The position numbers were made by a program, and so were the translations under genes. A stretch of 64,000 nucleotides of DNA from Tetrapisispora phaffii CBS 4417 (Eukaryota > Ascomycota > Saccharomycetes > Saccharomycetales > Saccharomycetaceae): positions 682,001 through 746,000 of the forward strand of contig NC_016520.1 in the NCBI RefSeq assembly GCF_000236905.1, given 5' to 3'. Positions 51,301 to 59,563 of this stretch are shown in pieces (position 1 is the first letter of the stretch; every line of letters begins with the position of its first letter). The notes under the pieces were generated by a model. That model was given only the letters and a program-made list of their open reading frames with translations, was not told the origin of the DNA and made no database searches.

Positions 51301-51906
51301 CAAAACTTGGTTGATAAACAAAACAAGGAAGATTCTGAGGAAAATGGAAATAATGGGTTACTACTCTCGAATCATATGGAACTAATCTGTAAAGAAGATC
51401 CTGATAAATTATTATACATACGCAGTCCAACTAAGAAATATGTTTGGAAATGTCAGTCTAAAACAGAAAGAGATGAATGGATCGACTCTATTAATGTTTC
51501 TGCTACGTTTTCTAAATGTTATGTTAAATTAAGGACCATATGCAATACCGTGATTTCACTACTTGGAACATCTGTCGAATGCCGTATTGCCAAATTAATA
51601 AAGTCCAAACAAGAAAAGATTGAAAAACTGAAAAGACTTGAATTACGACTCTCTTTTTACCGTCATGTCATTCCAATAAGTTCCAAAACTCGTAACGAAT
51701 TACATGGTCAACTGTTACAGCTGGCTGTACAACTTGAATATTTAATTTATGAGATTAAAAGGAATGCTGTGTACATTGATATTGCTAAGAATGTGAATCA
51801 AAAAGATACTTTAGTATCCAGCGAAAATTTCTTAAAATTAAACGAGATTTCCCTTAGTAAATGCCCAACTGATGAGCATAATAATGTAAATGTTACTTCA
51901 TCCTAA
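48391..51906 (+). CDS. SYT1: Syt1-type Arf guanine-nucleotide exchange factor (Sec7 + PH domains)
   Basis: 1171 aa from the first ATG (MNNSLAARLKLRIF); 40 in-frame codons upstream hold no ATG. S. cerevisiae Syt1 is 1226 aa. The first ~520 residues are Ser/Asn-rich and disordered. A Sec7 domain spans about 530-690, with ELPKETQQIDRLL carrying the glutamic finger (Glu587) and the following YFIVFSLLILHTDYYNPN matching the Sec7 motif-2 helix. A PH domain lies at about 840-1035, split by an insertion, ending KKYVWKCQSKTERDEWIDSI; a coiled coil follows. Syt1 activates Arf and Arl GTPases in late Golgi traffic. Orientation to RDS3 is as in S. cerevisiae (YPR095C/YPR094W). Confidence 0.93.
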   Translation: MNNSLAARLKLRIFSSHSNTGGNEKNRTTLNKKKSIEDDDDVAIESGEEEDRRTRLDLNLQDIGNLEIRDIENNNDYDGTSSEYSTSSESDGSITINRNIVNTNTVIENKSNNPHNNNGSSKSESFNQSDLRSTSERTLDPKKMKQTKFQTLKKKISIPELSLISGKRNNNTAQPISNTEESLKTLKTKTSNNILSSNNEYKYNSIDTRSMSEYTSSEINDKKILVSRTQIKKKAQVLPVMNSEIDLVSFDLKTRISHSRKSSEPYTSEKFVNNSVSTNIDLNSSKTQLSRKSSLTFPKVNISNDPDTLTIRKVHSDSIGSVASSVYSNPDILTSKNESRTLMKTRIDNNDNVNPKINRGRSRTLDAIESKKHRHPSPFHRKKNSSSSSLTARLVSSYSNKFGHSRSTSGGQTSTHIVNSKTNNSSTSSINSKTDYTKTSSSPRASHGSLPRPKIVKSNSSSSSTSNLTRRRSSSLANTISSIVSFRGFSSFNNVKQTSNDDPNQGKTLSLSDLPPVPIPKPNETYKSYLTKISNYQQLIGVILTEADDEYKLNVLDYFLENCFNFAELPVDVALRVLLMFVELPKETQQIDRLLQHFSKVYYQQHYKDSIHTGWKSESQVYFIVFSLLILHTDYYNPNNKDKMTKHQFINLVHEDTESNGNIIPKEILSYFYDNITSQESPKFDFSKIGLGFDNQEQSISSRTENFKSNKQMSTLELHLTNSSPALTIYSPKLILSNSLLSQSAHFPFVPPIIGRSNSSSLSNYLGYSSTSQLVNNSANASKDDIDIYHHIYNNTLLDINMESDVNKMWDVQCINTPIYRNNFDQCSKYFSAFLEFKGGYFKIHRSQFESIANLNYEIINETKDDDCLYLKIIHLGDIHEFSCAKKSFLVGNGNKIFWKHEYAILTSYGLLIFSNFDWIQPKLVVDEDTKISNYIIEYPQGPSQLAEPTIDTYGLLAMVSMDELGPLAFQNLVDKQNKEDSEENGNNGLLLSNHMELICKEDPDKLLYIRSPTKKYVWKCQSKTERDEWIDSINVSATFSKCYVKLRTICNTVISLLGTSVECRIAKLIKSKQEKIEKLKRLELRLSFYRHVIPISSKTRNELHGQLLQLAVQLEYLIYEIKRNAVYIDIAKNVNQKDTLVSSENFLKLNEISLSKCPTDEHNNVNVTSS

Positions 51907-51996
51907 AGTATTGTCGACAGATAAATAATAGCTTAGCTCATAGCATTTGAATATAAATTTAAACTAGAGTATAACAAAAAAATCATAATATTATCT

Positions 51997-52032
<36 letters not shown>

Positions 52033-52034
52033 TA
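51997..52034. repeat. CATATA hexanucleotide microsatellite
   Basis: About six tandem CATATA units in the convergent 3' spacer between SYT1 and RDS3. Confidence 0.9.
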
Positions 52035-52176
52035 TAAATTAATTCGTATAGTGATATATATTTCGAAATGCATAATTACCACTCTCAAACAGCATATTTA
52101 ATACAACTGAAATTATATGTGCCAATTTTTCTAGATTAACTTCCAAGCTAGTCCCAAAACAAATCTTTCACTAATG

Positions 52177-52503
52177 TTATTTATTCCCTATGTTTTTATT
52201 TTCGAAATACTTGTCAACCTTATTACTACCGATATTAATAATTCTTGGACAGCCATCTCGATGTTTCTCTAATTTACAACATTCCCAACAATAATATGCC
52301 TCGCTTGTACCAGGCAAACCACATATTATACAATAAGTTTTGGTATTACCAAATGAACATTGCTCACATATTCTTACTTTACTTTTTGGTCTCACATATG
52401 AATCACAAATGGGGCATTTACCATCACATTTATCACAAACCATTCCTATATGAGTGCCTGGTTGCCTCATGCACATAACTAAATCAAATTGATGACGGGA
52501 CAT
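52177..52503 (-). CDS. RDS3: Rds3, PHF5-family zinc-knot protein of the SF3b complex
   Basis: 108 aa (S. cerevisiae 107). Twelve or more cysteines in CxxC pairs form the three-zinc trefoil knot: CMRQPG, CDKCDGKCPICDS, CEQCSFG, CIICGLPG, CWECCKLEKHRDGCP. The start MSRHQFDLVMC is typical of the family from yeast to human PHF5A. Rds3 is part of SF3b in the U2 snRNP and helps hold the branch-site adenosine in the prespliceosome. Convergent with SYT1 and divergent from ASR1, as in S. cerevisiae. Confidence 0.97.
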   Translation of the reverse strand: MSRHQFDLVMCMRQPGTHIGMVCDKCDGKCPICDSYVRPKSKVRICEQCSFGNTKTYCIICGLPGTSEAYYCWECCKLEKHRDGCPRIINIGSNKVDKYFENKNIGNK

Positions 52504-52753
52504 TACTTAAATATTTTCTGTTTTATGATGTTTAGTGGATTCCGAAGATAAGTCAAGCCTTTCTATCAAACGGATTTCTTAACTTCGACCCTCTTGGAAC
52601 TTTAATAACAACTGTATGTCTATTTTCACTTTTGTTTATAAAACTACATCTTTGGTGCTCTTGCATTTTAAATATATCTTTATTTTTCAGATCATTTACA
52701 AATAGCGATGAGTTTTAAAAGACATAATTCTTACTAATCTTATTATTATTAAA

Positions 52754-53908
52754 ATGACCGGTACTAAGCCAATCAAGCCAACCAAACTAACCATGGTAAG
52801 TAGCATTTGCGCCATCTGCTTGGATGCGATTGACAAATCTATAGCAAAATTAGAACCTTGCAATCACAAATATCATATCGATTGTATAAGAACATGGCAT
52901 AATTACTCAAACGACTTAAATTGTCCAACATGTAGAATTGAAACAAATCAACTTAGTGTAAACATTTATCCTGAAATACAATCACCTCCTGTTAAAATAA
53001 CTTTAAAAACAGGATTTAATATTAACAAAATTGAGGAATATTGTGAGTTAATTAGACGTCAACCAATGCATGGGACCACGGGAATACGAAGAAATGATTA
53101 CCATCCCTTGCTGAATGAAGAAGAGAGTGTTATCTATGAGGCTATTTCAGATGAATTTGAAGAAAATTACGATAGTGATATGGAAAACGATTTCGATAAC
53201 AGTGATTTAAGAGTTGCTGAGCTAAATGAATCTTTTGGCAATATTTTGAATATTAATGATGACAATGAAGCTAACAATAACCCAGAAGAACTGATAGGAA
53301 CCTTTATAACAAAACAAAACGATTTAACGCCTTCAAAAAAACAGAAACAAATATTGCAATGCAGTATATGTGGTGAAACAAATCAAGAAATAAACATCTG
53401 CTGTCAAGTTTGTAAGATCATATACCATGACAGTTGTTTGAGATCATTGGCATTAGAGACTAATGAGCCTGCGACTTGGATGAACTGTATTCAATGCTTT
53501 GAATCAGTAACAGCATTTAAAATGCCTAAAATAAAAGATGATAACGTATTCACTTTTAATTCGGATGAAATAATGATATATAATGGGCAAATAAGAGATA
53601 TAAATAGTGTATTGTCACAACAATTATATGAACAGACTAAGGTGAAATCTTTAGAGCAACTACGAATAGCAAAGACACAAATACAATCTCATGTAAGAAA
53701 AGCACTGCATGAACTGAATAAAAACGCAACTACTAGTGTTGACAAAATAGGAATAAATGATTTTACTAAGATAAATAAGAAGGTTTCAAGGGAACTATAT
53801 AAAATATCTGACTATGAATACAAAAGTGATGACATAGACTACGACTCCGAAGCCATGAGATTAGTCTTGATTGAATTGGTTAATTTAGGTTATATGAATC
53901 ATTTATAA
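52754..53908 (+). CDS. ASR1: Asr1-like RING/PHD ubiquitin ligase
   Basis: 384 aa, clearly longer than S. cerevisiae Asr1 (288). A RING finger lies near residues 18-62 (CAICLDAI, then CNHKYHIDCIRTW and CPTC) and a PHD-like finger near 199-250 (CSICGETN, CCQVCKIIYHDSCLRSL, CIQC). A long acidic linker between them (EENYDSDMENDFDNSDL and more) accounts for most of the extra length. Met14 (MVSSICAICLD) is an alternative start close to the RING. S. cerevisiae Asr1 ubiquitylates RNA polymerase II subunits and binds the phosphorylated CTD; its name comes from reported nuclear accumulation in alcohol. Position next to RDS3 matches YPR093C. Confidence 0.9.
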   Translation: MTGTKPIKPTKLTMVSSICAICLDAIDKSIAKLEPCNHKYHIDCIRTWHNYSNDLNCPTCRIETNQLSVNIYPEIQSPPVKITLKTGFNINKIEEYCELIRRQPMHGTTGIRRNDYHPLLNEEESVIYEAISDEFEENYDSDMENDFDNSDLRVAELNESFGNILNINDDNEANNNPEELIGTFITKQNDLTPSKKQKQILQCSICGETNQEINICCQVCKIIYHDSCLRSLALETNEPATWMNCIQCFESVTAFKMPKIKDDNVFTFNSDEIMIYNGQIRDINSVLSQQLYEQTKVKSLEQLRIAKTQIQSHVRKALHELNKNATTSVDKIGINDFTKINKKVSRELYKISDYEYKSDDIDYDSEAMRLVLIELVNLGYMNHL

Positions 53909-54072
53909 TAGTACATAACTAAGATATTTCAAAAAATTTATACATGCATCTTCTTTTGAAACACAAAGTTATTTTTCATTCCTCTAAAAGTTAGAAATAA
54001 TCAATTTAGTATAGTTATATAATCAACAGCACCAAAATGACTATGATGAGAATCTTTTATTAAATTATATTC

Positions 54073-55071
54073 CTACATTCTTTTCTTTCTCGACGGACCC
54101 TTTGGTCTACTGAATTTTGTTGAAGAATTTTGAGAAGCTTTTTTCTCTTCTTCCTCTCTTGCTTCTTTCTGTTCAAAAGAGGAATTTGATATCAATGAAA
54201 TTTCTAGTTCTTCAGGCTCTCCAATTTCGATAGTCTTTACTAGCTCAATTTTTTCAGTACTATTTAAGTAGTTAATAAAACCCAATCTATTTGATGCGTA
54301 CAACATACGATCTTTAACTTTACTACCTGATGGGCAACAATAAATGAAATATATCAAGTCTCCATTCTTGTATAAAGTGTAACTTGGATGATCAACTGTT
54401 AACACCAACTCTTCTGGTTTTTCAATTGACAAAGTATTTAGAATTTCAACATTCTCATTGATTGTATCAATTTTGAAAGAAATAACATTATCTTTTGATA
54501 ACAAATCTTTGATGGATTGGTTATTTTCAATATTTACATTAAAAGTCAATGAAGAAGCCGTACCATTGTTCTGAGATACCAATTTTTGACTTTGCATCAT
54601 TCTCATTTCTCTTTGTTGCTCATTAATCATTATTCTTGATTTTTCACTTTCAGATAATACTAAATTCTTTAAAGTAGATTCCAATTCCTCATTAAACAGA
54701 TCATCAGTAAATTCTGATGGTTCTGTGAACAATAGCTGTTTGTCAATTGAATTAGTGCCAATCTGTCTAACAATAGTATTTTTCGTAGACGCATATATCA
54801 TCTTCAGTCTAACATGAGATTCATCCGGAACATACGAAATGAATTGATACTGATCTGGTTTTGAGCAATTGGAATCTTTAATGAAAATATAACTTGGTTC
54901 TTCAGTCAGATTAGCTTTTAACTCATCAATACTGGAATGTGTACCCTTAAATTCTACAATAGACAAATCATCGGAGATCTTACCAACAATGATAATTACG
55001 CCTTCACTAGCATCGGTAGCTAATTTATCTAATAGTGCCTTATCTGCAGTAATACCTGATTGAGTTGACAT
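54073..55071 (-). CDS. TWF1: Twinfilin, actin-monomer-binding protein
   Basis: 332 aa from the ATG at 55071 (MSTQSGITADKALLDKLAT), exactly the S. cerevisiae Twf1 length; 11 in-frame codons upstream lack an ATG. Two ADF-homology domains are visible: about 1-135 (ITADKALLDKL to LFTEPSEF) and about 165-305 (LTFNVNIENNQSIKDLL to KTIEIGEPEEL), each with the conserved YASTK/YASNR helix motif (MIYASTKNTI and MLYASNRLGF). The C-terminus is a basic tail (RPKGPSRKKRM) that in twinfilins binds capping protein and phosphoinositides. In S. cerevisiae TWF1 is YGR080W, on the duplicated sister of the YPR09x block. Confidence 0.95.
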   Translation of the reverse strand: MSTQSGITADKALLDKLATDASEGVIIIVGKISDDLSIVEFKGTHSSIDELKANLTEEPSYIFIKDSNCSKPDQYQFISYVPDESHVRLKMIYASTKNTIVRQIGTNSIDKQLLFTEPSEFTDDLFNEELESTLKNLVLSESEKSRIMINEQQREMRMMQSQKLVSQNNGTASSLTFNVNIENNQSIKDLLSKDNVISFKIDTINENVEILNTLSIEKPEELVLTVDHPSYTLYKNGDLIYFIYCCPSGSKVKDRMLYASNRLGFINYLNSTEKIELVKTIEIGEPEELEISLISNSSFEQKEAREEEEKKASQNSSTKFSRPKGPSRKKRM

Positions 55072-55770
55072 GACGGAACCTAAATCTTTTTGTGTTAATT
55101 TCACTGTATTATTTTAATTACCGGCAAAACACAAGAATATCTACCAATTAGTAACTACACATGCACACATATATATATATATATATCTTGTTTTAATCTT
55201 TTCTTATCCCCTTTGTGAATTTGAATCTTAAAGCTCTTCCTTTAAATTGAAATTTTTTTAGAAAATTTCCGCATAGAGAGATGAGTTAGAGAGAGAAGCG
55301 ATGTCAATGTGGTCTTTTATTGTCTTAAAAAATTGTATATATTTAACACATATAAGAATCAAATTGCATAGTAGACCTTCAAGATCCATGGGAAGTCAAA
55401 CGCTATGTTATAATAATTATACTCACTTATCTTAATGTATATGGATTGAACTACTATATAATTTTAGACCTTTAAAATTTATCATTGATGACCTCCATCA
55501 CCACATATCCACATGTTGCGTAACAATGTACTGGTATTACCCGGAAAATGGTTTCTTTCTTGATACTAAGCGCCAAGAATGACATTCTTTAATATCAAAT
55601 ATATTGATTAACTGAGACTAATATATTTAAAAGATGGTAATTTAATAGTTTAACAATCCAAGAACGTCAACAAACAAGTTTCATCAATTATTAATTATAA
55701 TTTTACTAATGCTTAAATGGGATTCAATTGAATTTTATATAACTGCAAAGTACTGAAAAAAACTTCCAAT
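55072..55770. promoter_or_regulatory. Divergent promoter region, TWF1/NVJ2, with a Reb1 site
   Basis: TTACCCG at 55537-55543 is a consensus Reb1 site, about 230 bp before NVJ2. A TA microsatellite lies at about 55169-55186. No gene recognised. Confidence 0.5.
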
Positions 55771-58224
55771 ATGGTTGGCCTTAAGGAATTTATTTTCATT
55801 TACTTGTTAGGTGGCATTACATTTATTCCATTATCAATTTTTGTGATACTTAAACTGAATAAGGTTGACAAGAAAAAGCTAGTTAATGATAATGGTGATG
55901 ATAATAGTTTATTGACGGCCAAGAAAGTTGATCCGCATTTCAAATTGGGAAAAATTTTAGAGGATGAAGGTGTTAATGTTTATAAGAAAGGTTGGATTAC
56001 TGTCACTAAAAAATATTATTATCATTTCTCTGAGATTCCAAGTTTAAATATTGATTTGAATAATAAAGAATCTCCACAATATTTTGAAAGATCTCAATTG
56101 AAGAAAAAACATAATTTCTTTGCTGTTTTGAAACATGGTAATTTATTCCTATATAAGAAGGATGACGCCAATAGTGATTTAGTCTATGCTATATCTTTGA
56201 AGAATAATTTTTTAACTATCTGGCCAAGAAATCCAAACAAAGAAGTTGTAGATGGCTCTTTATTTACCAAGAGAACATGTATCGCCATTCTTCAAGATTC
56301 GCTGGTTGAATACGATTTAAATAATGATTCAATCAAACTTGATGAAGGGACAATTAATAAAAACAATTTTATTTATAATAATAATACCAATGAAACTAAT
56401 AATAGTATTATTCCAACCTCTCCATCTGTGAATTCATCAATGAATCAACATACAAATTCAACCCCATCAACATATTACTTGTATTTCAATAATAATATGG
56501 ATAAAGAAGATTGGTATTTCCAATTAATTAATGCTTCAAAAACTAGTATAAAGAATATATCACATCTTTCAAAACTAGACCCATCACTGTCCGCAAATAC
56601 AGCCCATTTGAACACTCATGACACTTTATTATTGATCCAGAACTTAAATTCAACTGAAGGTCAAATACATTCTCAATGGTTTAACGCCTTAATTGGTCGT
56701 TTATTTCTTTCTTTGCAACAAACTGATTCTTTAAATACTGCTATTTACAATTCTGTCTGTAAAAAATTGAGTAAGATCAACAAACCAGGTTTCCTAGATG
56801 ATCTAATTGTGGAAAAAGTAGATGTTGGTAATTCAGCTCCATTGATTACCAACCCTAAATTGGCAGCATTATCTCCAGATGGTTCAACCAAGATAACATG
56901 TAACTTACTTTATACGGGTAATTTGTCTCTTAATATCGCAACTAAAGTTCAAATCAATTTAGGTTCTAGATTTACACAAAGAGAAGTTTCAATTCAACTA
57001 GCCATAAAAGTTAAGGAAATTTCTGGCCCTATGATACTAATAATAAAACCACCCCCATCAAACAGAATATGGTATGCTTTCGAATCAAATCCAAAGTTGG
57101 ACTTTGATATTGAACCAATCGTTAGTTCTTCTAAACTATCATACAATGTAATAATAAATGCCATTAAAAACAAGCTAATAGAAGGTATTCAGGAATCATT
57201 AGTTTTCCCATTTATGGATGATTTAGTCTTTTTTCCAACTACTGATGAAATTTACAGAGGTGGTATTTGGAACAAAAATGAAAACAGAGATGATTCCGTA
57301 ACAACTATTCAGACAATTAATAATAATATAGAAGACAACAAATCTAAATCAACAACGAATAACACTGTCTCAAATATTGATGATAATTTAAATGATGATA
57401 TAAACTCCATCAGTAGCTCGTTCGATAATCAGAGTACCAAAACTGGAAATATAAAACAGAGAACTTTACAAAAGGTAGGAAATTTAAAGGATACCATTCA
57501 ATATAGAAAAAGCAAGGGCAGTTTTGCATTGCCATCAGGGAAGGATGACAATAATGATGCTGCATCAATAAGCTCAGCCAATACCTGTGATGAAAATGGT
57601 ACTACAAAAAAATATTTTAAAAATTCTATCAAGAAGATTAACAAATGGTATAAGGATACTATTAATAACAATGAAGAAGATGAAAATTCTTTATCATCTG
57701 TTGAAAACGCAAACGACTTAAAAAATGAAAAACAGATGCAAACTAATGAAGATATTACTAACAGAGTAACTGCCGCAGTTACACCTGAAGCAACAAAACC
57801 TAAACCATCAAACCGTGACTCAGCAAATCAGGAGCCCACACTCTATAAAAATGAAAGTATCAATTCTTTAACAAAAGAGGAATTACCAGACATTTTAGTA
57901 AAAGAAGGTCCACCTGAAACTTTACCTGCTACTCCAATAATGATATCCAATAGAAGAAGACCGGTTCCGAAAATTCCTGTTAGCATAAATACTACAATGC
58001 AAGATTCTAATACTGTTGACAATAATCAGCAACAGACACCAACATCTCCAATCTCCAATATGTTTGTCAATTATGCAAGGACAAGATCTTTATCTTCTAC
58101 ATCAAATGATTTTAATAATATCAGAAAAGCAAGTTACTCAAAGATTAGTAATCCAAATATCATAAGAGAGACTGACATCGATTCTTTCCCTAATGAAACA
58201 AGTAATCCAAACGATACTAATTAA
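55771..58224 (+). CDS. NVJ2: Nvj2, lipid-transfer protein with PH and SMP domains at ER-vacuole contacts
   Basis: 817 aa (S. cerevisiae 770). An N-terminal membrane anchor (FIFIYLLGGITFIPLSIFVIL, residues 7-27) is followed by a split PH domain (about 65-270: KKGWITVTKKYYYHF to DKEDWYFQLINAS) and an SMP domain (about 295-490: QWFNALIGRLFLSL, PLITNPKLAALSPDGSTKI and NLSLNIATKVQINL). The C-terminal 320 residues are disordered, Ser/Asn/Thr-rich, with PVPKIPV near the end. SMP domains carry lipids in a hydrophobic groove; Nvj2 moves ceramide at ER-Golgi contacts under stress and otherwise marks the nucleus-vacuole junction. Position equals YPR091C. Confidence 0.94.
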   Translation: MVGLKEFIFIYLLGGITFIPLSIFVILKLNKVDKKKLVNDNGDDNSLLTAKKVDPHFKLGKILEDEGVNVYKKGWITVTKKYYYHFSEIPSLNIDLNNKESPQYFERSQLKKKHNFFAVLKHGNLFLYKKDDANSDLVYAISLKNNFLTIWPRNPNKEVVDGSLFTKRTCIAILQDSLVEYDLNNDSIKLDEGTINKNNFIYNNNTNETNNSIIPTSPSVNSSMNQHTNSTPSTYYLYFNNNMDKEDWYFQLINASKTSIKNISHLSKLDPSLSANTAHLNTHDTLLLIQNLNSTEGQIHSQWFNALIGRLFLSLQQTDSLNTAIYNSVCKKLSKINKPGFLDDLIVEKVDVGNSAPLITNPKLAALSPDGSTKITCNLLYTGNLSLNIATKVQINLGSRFTQREVSIQLAIKVKEISGPMILIIKPPPSNRIWYAFESNPKLDFDIEPIVSSSKLSYNVIINAIKNKLIEGIQESLVFPFMDDLVFFPTTDEIYRGGIWNKNENRDDSVTTIQTINNNIEDNKSKSTTNNTVSNIDDNLNDDINSISSSFDNQSTKTGNIKQRTLQKVGNLKDTIQYRKSKGSFALPSGKDDNNDAASISSANTCDENGTTKKYFKNSIKKINKWYKDTINNNEEDENSLSSVENANDLKNEKQMQTNEDITNRVTAAVTPEATKPKPSNRDSANQEPTLYKNESINSLTKEELPDILVKEGPPETLPATPIMISNRRRPVPKIPVSINTTMQDSNTVDNNQQQTPTSPISNMFVNYARTRSLSSTSNDFNNIRKASYSKISNPNIIRETDIDSFPNETSNPNDTN

Positions 58225-58635
58225 TTCACCTTATTACTATTTTATTGATATACTTTTGACGTTAATTTTGAAATAAGTATGCTGATTATTATTTTAGCAA
58301 CGTGAACTTTGGTTAACTATACGTTACTGATGAGTTTGTAATACAATATGAGTTTAGAAAAGAAGAATATATCACTTTTTATTTAAGCATTAAATCCTTT
58401 AATCTGGGAGATGTGATGCAATTGAGTTTTGTAAAACTTCTGTTGCACATAAATCGGTAAAAAGTAGTTTCATTATATAAATATATGAAGTACAAAATAA
58501 TGATAAAAAAAATTTAATGCTTATACTATATAGTTTAATATAATTTGATGTAGCTGTCCAAATATATTTATGAAAACTAAAAATTGATCAAAGTTGAAGG
58601 ATACTATTACCAAACAATATTTAATTTCATTGAAC
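58225..58635. other. Convergent 3' spacer, NVJ2/CKS1
   Basis: AT-rich, no gene or site recognised. Confidence 0.5.
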
Positions 58636-59004
58636 TCATTGTTGTTGAGATTGCTGAGCAGCAGCAGCCCTTAGTTCAGCTTCATAGTTGATTGGTCTTT
58701 TGAATAACAAAATATGTGGCTCTGGAGCATGACATTCAAAATGAACCCAACCTAAAGATTGTGTGATACCAAGCCCTCTCCATTCATCTTCTGTTAAAAT
58801 ACGTAACGTACCAGTTTCAGAATTGAAATAGTCTGATGGGATAACTTTTAGCATGGCTTTCGGTAGCATGACATGTCTATATTCGTGTGTATCATCTGAG
58901 TAACGTGGAGAATAATGGATATTTTCCTGGAATTCTAGGCAACGTGCTCTTTCCTGATCTGTAAGCTTTCTTCCTTGGAATGTATGATGTTGATGTGGAT
59001 ACAT
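58636..59004 (-). CDS. CKS1: Cks1, small CDK-binding subunit
   Basis: 122 aa from the ATG at 59004 ([20 protein letters not shown]), which aligns with the S. cerevisiae start. The CKS core is intact: [42 protein letters not shown] and [13 protein letters not shown], including the phosphate-binding arginines and the HxPEPH hinge. The C-terminus ends shortly after the core in SQQQ, whereas S. cerevisiae Cks1 (150 aa) has a long poly-Gln tail. Cks1 docks Cdc28 on phosphorylated substrates and assists the proteasome in transcription. In S. cerevisiae CKS1 is YBR135W on another chromosome, so its place between NVJ2 and the YPR089W gene is a difference in order. Confidence 0.97.
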   Translation of the reverse strand: MYPHQHHTFQGRKLTDQERARCLEFQENIHYSPRYSDDTHEYRHVMLPKAMLKVIPSDYFNSETGTLRILTEDEWRGLGITQSLGWVHFECHAPEPHILLFKRPINYEAELRAAAAQQSQQQ

Positions 59005-59563
59005 ATTCAATTGGTAATTATAATTGATCTCTTTTTGATGGGATATCTGATGTGTATTTTATTTCTTTGTGAGTTATGTTAAACTTCAGTTTATGCATCA
59101 ACAAATAATAAGTAAAACTTAAACAATGTGTTGACAAAATTGAAGATCTAGTAATTATATATGCAATTAATTCAAATATAGGTATTACATTAAAAACACA
59201 TGCATGAATCTTTAAAATTATATCTTCAAGTTCAAATTTTTGCAATTATGTTTTCACTTGTTCTTCTATCCAGTCCAATTTAGACGCGCTACAGAATATG
59301 ATCCTTGTAGAGAGAGATAAAGCACAGTTCTATGGACTTGACATTTTTATAGATTTATATCTATTCATATATAAATATGTATAAATAAGTATGCATTGTG
59401 GGTAATTCAATTGCTGATATTAAATAATAGTTATCAGTGATTAACAATTACAACTTGCTAATTATGTATGCATTAGGTATAATGTTCAATATTATTTATT
59501 TTTTATAAATAAGGGTGTACGTGTAAGAACGCTTTTAATATCATTAGACTGTATACAGAATGT
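59005..59563. promoter_or_regulatory. CKS1 upstream region
   Basis: AT-rich. A 75-codon open frame on the minus strand (59018-59245) is probably chance. No specific site recognised. Confidence 0.45.
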
